Source: Chloroflexota bacterium
GTDB taxonomy: Bacteria; Chloroflexota; Dormibacteria; Aeolococcales; Aeolococcaceae
Length of the DNA: 8,192 nucleotides
Reading direction: 5' to 3'
Assembly (NCBI GenBank): GCA_005889515.1
Contig: VBHE01000005.1
Span: 6,410 to 14,601, forward strand
Shown: positions 6,028 through 8,192 of the stretch, piece after piece
How positions within the stretch are numbered: position 1 is the stretch's first letter
Layout: the number at the start of each line of letters is the position of its first letter
Notes under the pieces: model-generated
Told to the model about the DNA's origin: nothing
What the model saw: only the letters and a program-made list of their open reading frames with translations
Database searches by the model: none
Made by a program: the position numbers and the translations under genes

Positions 6028-6912
6028 TCAGGTGGGTCCTGCGATCACCGTGAGGGCGGCGGCCGAGCCGGCCAGGGCGGGGACCTCCTCGCGCCGGTTC
6101 GGCGGCCGGGCGATGAGCACGGAGACGGGCGAGCGCGACAGCATGGCGAGGCCGACGCTGCCGAGCAGCGAGGCGCGGAACAGGCCCCGGCCCCGCGACC
6201 CGAGGACGAGGAGGTCGTGGCGCCCCGACCCCGCCTCGGCGAGGATGGCGCCCTCCACCCCGCCCCAGGCCAGCAGCGTGTCCACGGCGAGGTCCTCGGG
6301 GAGGTCCGCCAGGGCATCGTCGAGGATCGCCTGGGCGTGCTCCGCCAGGTCGAGCTGGATCCGTACCCGGGCGGACTCGGGCTGGCCCGGGATGCGCCGC
6401 AGGCTGGCGGCCGTCATCAGCGTCAGCCGCGCCCCGTCGGCGCGCGCCAGCGCGACGGCCTGCTCGAGCGCGGACCGGCACCCCTCCGAGCCGTCGACGG
6501 CGACGAGGATGCCGGTGAAGCGCGGGGCGGCGCCGTCCACGCCCTTGACGACGAGGACCGGAGCGGTGCTGGCGCCCACCACCGACCGGGCGACGCTGCC
6601 AAGCAGCGTCGAGGCTACCGCCCCGCGGCCGCGCGAGCCGACGACGACGAGGTCGTGCCCCCCGGCCTCGACCTCGTTGACGATCGCGGCGGCGGGCGGC
6701 CCGCAGGCGATCGCAGTCGACGTCGGCACCGCGGACGGAACCCGCGACGCCGCCTCTCCGAGGAGACGCGCCGCGGCCCGGTCGTCGGGCCCGGGGACGG
6801 CGGTGACGACGGTGAGCATCGCCCGGTGACGTCCGGCGATGCCCGCCGCGACCGTCAGGGCTCGCCACGCCTGCGGCGACCCGTCGACGGCGGCGAGGAT
6901 GCTGTGGACCAT
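6028..6912 (-). CDS. Tandem-domain universal stress protein (UspA family)
   Basis: The protein has 294 residues. The ATG at 6912 is preceded by ACGAGGT about 6 nt upstream. Two Usp domains lie in tandem (about 1-124 and 132-268), each opening with a conserved strand plus Asp (ILAAVDGS; ILVAVDGSEG). Each also has the ATP-binding loop G-x2-G-x9-G-S: GSRGRG starting at residue 92 with GS at 105-106, and GSRGRG starting at 238 with GS at 251-252. Both domains therefore look competent for ATP binding, like the tandem Usp proteins of the mycobacterial DosR regulon (Rv2623 type), which influence growth and persistence. A short Ala-rich tail follows. It lies 23 nt downstream of the response regulator and 46 nt before the kinase, so all three probably form one leftward operon. 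A function in hypoxic or redox stress is inferred from this context. Confidence 0.92.
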   Translation of the reverse strand: MVHSILAAVDGSPQAWRALTVAAGIAGRHRAMLTVVTAVPGPDDRAAARLLGEAASRVPSAVPTSTAIACGPPAAAIVNEVEAGGHDLVVVGSRGRGAVASTLLGSVARSVVGASTAPVLVVKGVDGAAPRFTGILVAVDGSEGCRSALEQAVALARADGARLTLMTAASLRRIPGQPESARVRIQLDLAEHAQAILDDALADLPEDLAVDTLLAWGGVEGAILAEAGSGRHDLLVLGSRGRGLFRASLLGSVGLAMLSRSPVSVLIARPPNRREEVPALAGSAAALTVIAGPT

Positions 6913-6935
6913 GACGACCTCGTGCTGTCTCTGGA

Positions 6936-7643
6936 TCAGTCCCAGCTGAGGGGCTGGTGGCGGCTCTCGACGTCCGGCGGGCGCCGGCGGGCGACATAGG
7001 CCGCCGCCTGGGTCCGCCGCGACAGGCCCAGCTTGGAGAGGATGTTGGAGACGTAGTTCTTGACCGTCTTCTCGGCCAGCCCCATGCGTCCGGCGATCTG
7101 CCGGTTGGTGAGGCCCTCGCCCACCAGGTCGAGGATCCTGCGCTCCTGGCCGGTGAGCTCGTCGACCCCCTCGAGCGCGGACTGCTCGCGCACCCGGTGC
7201 ATGACCCGGGCGGTGAGAGCGGGATCGAGGAGCGAGCGTCCCTCCGCCGCCCTGCCGATCGCGCCCACCAGGTCGTTGCCCCGCACCTGCTTGAGGAGGT
7301 ACCCCGAGGCGCCGGCCATGATCGAGCTGGTGAGCGCGTCCTCGTCGGCGAAGGAGGTGAGCATGAGCACGTGGGTCTCGGGGTGCGACGACCGGATCTC
7401 CCGGCACGCCTCGATGCCCGAGCGCGCCGGCAGGCGCACGTCCATGACGACGACGTCGGGGTGGAGGCTCTCCACCACCCGGAGGGCCGAGTCCGCGTCG
7501 CCCGCCTCACCGACGACCTCGTGGCCGGGCACGTCCTCGAGCAGGCTGCGCAGCCCGCGCCGGACGAGCTCGTGGTCGTCGCAGAGCACGACGCGGATGG
7601 GTCGGACCGAGGCCGCCGGTGCGAGTGCGTTCATGAGGGTCAT
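6936..7643 (-). CDS. devR: DevR/DosR-type NarL-family response regulator
   Basis: The start at 7643 gives 235 residues (MTLMNALAPAASVRPIRV); the ATG at 7634 is an alternative. A longer open frame to 7742 is rejected because its first codons would cover the operator at 7724-7737. The receiver domain (about 15-135) has the acidic pair D22/D23, phosphoacceptor D68 (VVVMDVRLP), T96 and K118. The LuxR/NarL helix-turn-helix (about 160-220) reads LTGQERRILDLVGEGLTNRQ, then IAGRMGLAEKTVKNYVSNIL. This is very close to mycobacterial DosR, including the lysines and asparagine (K192, K195, N196) that match DosR DNA-contacting K179, K182 and N183. It likely activates hypoxia/NO-type genes through the boxes at 7724 and 2656 and regulates itself. 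Its cognate kinase is encoded two genes downstream, unusually separated from it by the stress-protein gene. Confidence 0.93.
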   Translation of the reverse strand: MTLMNALAPAASVRPIRVVLCDDHELVRRGLRSLLEDVPGHEVVGEAGDADSALRVVESLHPDVVVMDVRLPARSGIEACREIRSSHPETHVLMLTSFADEDALTSSIMAGASGYLLKQVRGNDLVGAIGRAAEGRSLLDPALTARVMHRVREQSALEGVDELTGQERRILDLVGEGLTNRQIAGRMGLAEKTVKNYVSNILSKLGLSRRTQAAAYVARRRPPDVESRHQPLSWD

Positions 7644-7683
7644 GCTGATCTCGAGGCACGCGCCGGAGAAGTGCCGGTGGTCA

Positions 7684-7713
7684 CCGCCCGGAGGGCCGAA
7701 GGTCACCGGGCGG
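7684..7713. repeat. Inverted repeat in the devR leader
   Basis: CCGCCCGG (7684-7691) and CCGGGCGG (7706-7713) form an 8-bp inverted repeat with a 14-nt spacer. The octamer GGTCACCG also recurs directly at 7679 and 7701. The structure lies between the DevR box and the regulator start. It could be a leader hairpin or a second protein site. In such GC-rich DNA it could also be chance. Confidence 0.35.
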
Positions 7714-7723
7714 GCGCAGCCCA

Positions 7724-7737
7724 GGGACCAAAGTCCC
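7724..7737. promoter_or_regulatory. DevR/DosR box in the divergent control region
   Basis: GGGACCAAAGTCCC is a near-perfect palindrome matching the DosR core GGGACTWWAGTCCC at 13 of 14 positions. It lies 81 nt upstream of the devR start on one side and 85 nt upstream of the repeat ORF start on the other. It is therefore placed to serve both divergent transcripts, implying autoregulation and co-control of the repeat ORF/cupredoxin unit. Confidence 0.8.
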
Positions 7738-7808
7738 GCCAATCATCGACGTCCGGCACTGGTCGTGAAGCGGACCGCGCGCGACGATCTCGCGGTCATC
7801 GGCTGCAC

Positions 7809-7814
7809 GGAGAG
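7809..7814 (+). promoter_or_regulatory. Ribosome binding site for the 53-residue repeat ORF
   Basis: GGAGAG lies 7 nt before the ATG at 7822. It picks this start out of a much longer spurious open frame and supports a genuinely translated small gene. Confidence 0.65.
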
Positions 7815-7821
7815 ATCGGAC

Positions 7822-7983
7822 ATGAGCACTGCCAGCACCGTCATCGACCACACCGGGGTCCGGATCGGCACCGTCGACGCGAGCGGCGCCGTCCTCGACC
7901 ACAACGGCGTCCGCATCGGCAGCGTCGACGCGCAGGGCACCGTCCTCGACCACAACGGCGTCCGCATCGGCCGTCGCGGCTGA
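7822..7983 (+). CDS. Small protein of three 17-residue repeats, novel
   Basis: The protein has 53 residues: MSTAS followed by three copies of a V-[IL]-D-H-x-G-V-R-I-G unit, each but the last followed by a [TS]-V-D-A-x-G link. The three copies start at 7840, 7891 and 7942. It has no signal peptide and no membrane segment. The alternating pattern with conserved D-x-x-G and IG turns predicts short beta hairpins. It loosely resembles small repeat families described as beta-flower or MORN-like folds, but I cannot assign it to one. It has a good ribosome binding site, lies downstream of the DevR box, and its TGA overlaps the ATG of the next gene (TGATG). Translation is therefore probably coupled to the cupredoxin lipoprotein. 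Function is unknown; a scaffold or assembly partner is only a guess. Confidence 0.7.
   Translation: MSTASTVIDHTGVRIGTVDASGAVLDHNGVRIGSVDAQGTVLDHNGVRIGRRG
7840..7971 (+). repeat. Three tandem 51-bp repeat units
   Basis: A 30-nt conserved core recurs at exactly 51-nt spacing (7840-7869, 7891-7920, 7942-7971). Copies two and three are identical over all 30 nt. Copy one differs at four positions. The unit is 17 codons, so any expansion or contraction keeps the frame. Confidence 0.95.
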
Positions 7984-8192
7984 TGAGAGCGGCCAGGGCG
8001 GCGTCGGTCCGGGCGAGCGCCGGCCTGCCGGTGCTCGCCGCCCTGCTGCTCAGCGGCTGCGCTCCCTCCGGGGCGGGCACCGCGGCGGCCGTGCCCGCCC
8101 TCACCGCCGCCTCGGTCCCGGCCGACCCGGCGATGGTGATGGTCACCCTCTCCGACCGCGGCTATCGGCCCTCGGACATCGCGACCGGGGTG
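7983..8192 (+). CDS. Lipoprotein with probable cupredoxin domain (3'-truncated by window)
   Basis: Seventy residues are visible. The ATG at 7983 overlaps the TGA of the repeat ORF. The leader MRAARAASVRASAGLPVLAA ends in LLLSGC, a classical lipobox with lipidated Cys at residue 28, so the protein should be anchored outside the membrane. After an Ala/Pro-rich linker, PAMVMVTLSDRGYRPSDIAT (48-67) looks like the first strands of a blue-copper/plastocyanin-type cupredoxin, where such proteins typically read V-T-[LI]-x-D-x-x-[FY]-x-P-x-x-[IL]. The copper ligands would lie beyond the window edge, so copper binding is not proven. Position behind the DevR box and repeat ORF suggests co-regulation with the multicopper oxidase. 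Confidence 0.7.
   Translation, partial: MRAARAASVRASAGLPVLAALLLSGCAPSGAGTAAAVPALTAASVPADPAMVMVTLSDRGYRPSDIATGV

Noticed and set aside
5804..7510. Long - strand open frame of 568 codons
   Set aside because: It is Arg/Ser/Pro-rich and runs out of frame across the regulator, stress protein and kinase, all of which have clear domain motifs in other frames.
7644..7742. N-terminal extension of the response regulator to an ATG at 7742
   Set aside because: It would translate through the DosR box, and the added residues resemble no receiver-domain sequence.
7840..7971. The 51-bp repeats as a CRISPR array or regulatory iterons
   Set aside because: Units are codon-phased, contiguous within an ORF with a ribosome binding site, and the intervening segments are similar rather than unique spacers.

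Overview
The window is very GC-rich, with strong G/C preference at third codon positions, GTG and ATG starts and several lipoprotein or Sec-type leaders. Together with a DevR/DosR-type two-component system and its operator, this points to a free-living actinomycete. The genus cannot be fixed from the sequence.

Layout, left to right. (1) 2-1255 (+): the 3' part of a metallo-beta-lactamase/double-rhodanese protein of sulfur-transfer type, open at the left edge. (2) 1394-1894 (+): a secreted glycine-rich protein of unknown function carrying a perfect 24-bp tandem duplication. (3) 1914-2593 (-): an endonuclease V-like gene broken by an apparent ~40-bp deletion and frameshift. (4) 2770-3828 (+): a two-domain multicopper oxidase lipoprotein with a Met-rich N-terminus, preceded by a DevR/DosR-like operator (2656-2669) and followed by a perfect 13-bp hairpin. 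(5) 3900-4373 (+): a small SRPBCC-like protein. (6) 4394-7643 (-): a cluster read right to left, with a DevR/DosR-type response regulator, a tandem universal stress protein and a DevS/DosS-type double-GAF histidine kinase. The kinase is split by a frameshift exactly at its phosphoacceptor (H-box) region. (7) 7644-7821: the divergent control region with a near-perfect DevR/DosR box (7724-7737). (8) 7822-7983 (+): a 53-residue protein made of three 17-residue repeats, overlapping by TGATG the start of (9), a lipoprotein with a probable cupredoxin domain that runs off the right edge.

The unifying reading is a hypoxia/redox-responsive DosR-type island. The GAF-A domain keeps the His that binds heme in mycobacterial DosS, and the regulator keeps the DosR DNA-recognition Lys/Lys/Asn set. 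DosR-type boxes stand in front of devR/repeat-ORF/cupredoxin and in front of the copper oxidase. This joins dormancy-type signalling to periplasmic or extracytoplasmic copper proteins and to a novel small repeat protein. Two broken reading frames (nfi-like gene and kinase) within 4 kb mean that sequencing or assembly error must be excluded before calling either a true pseudogene.
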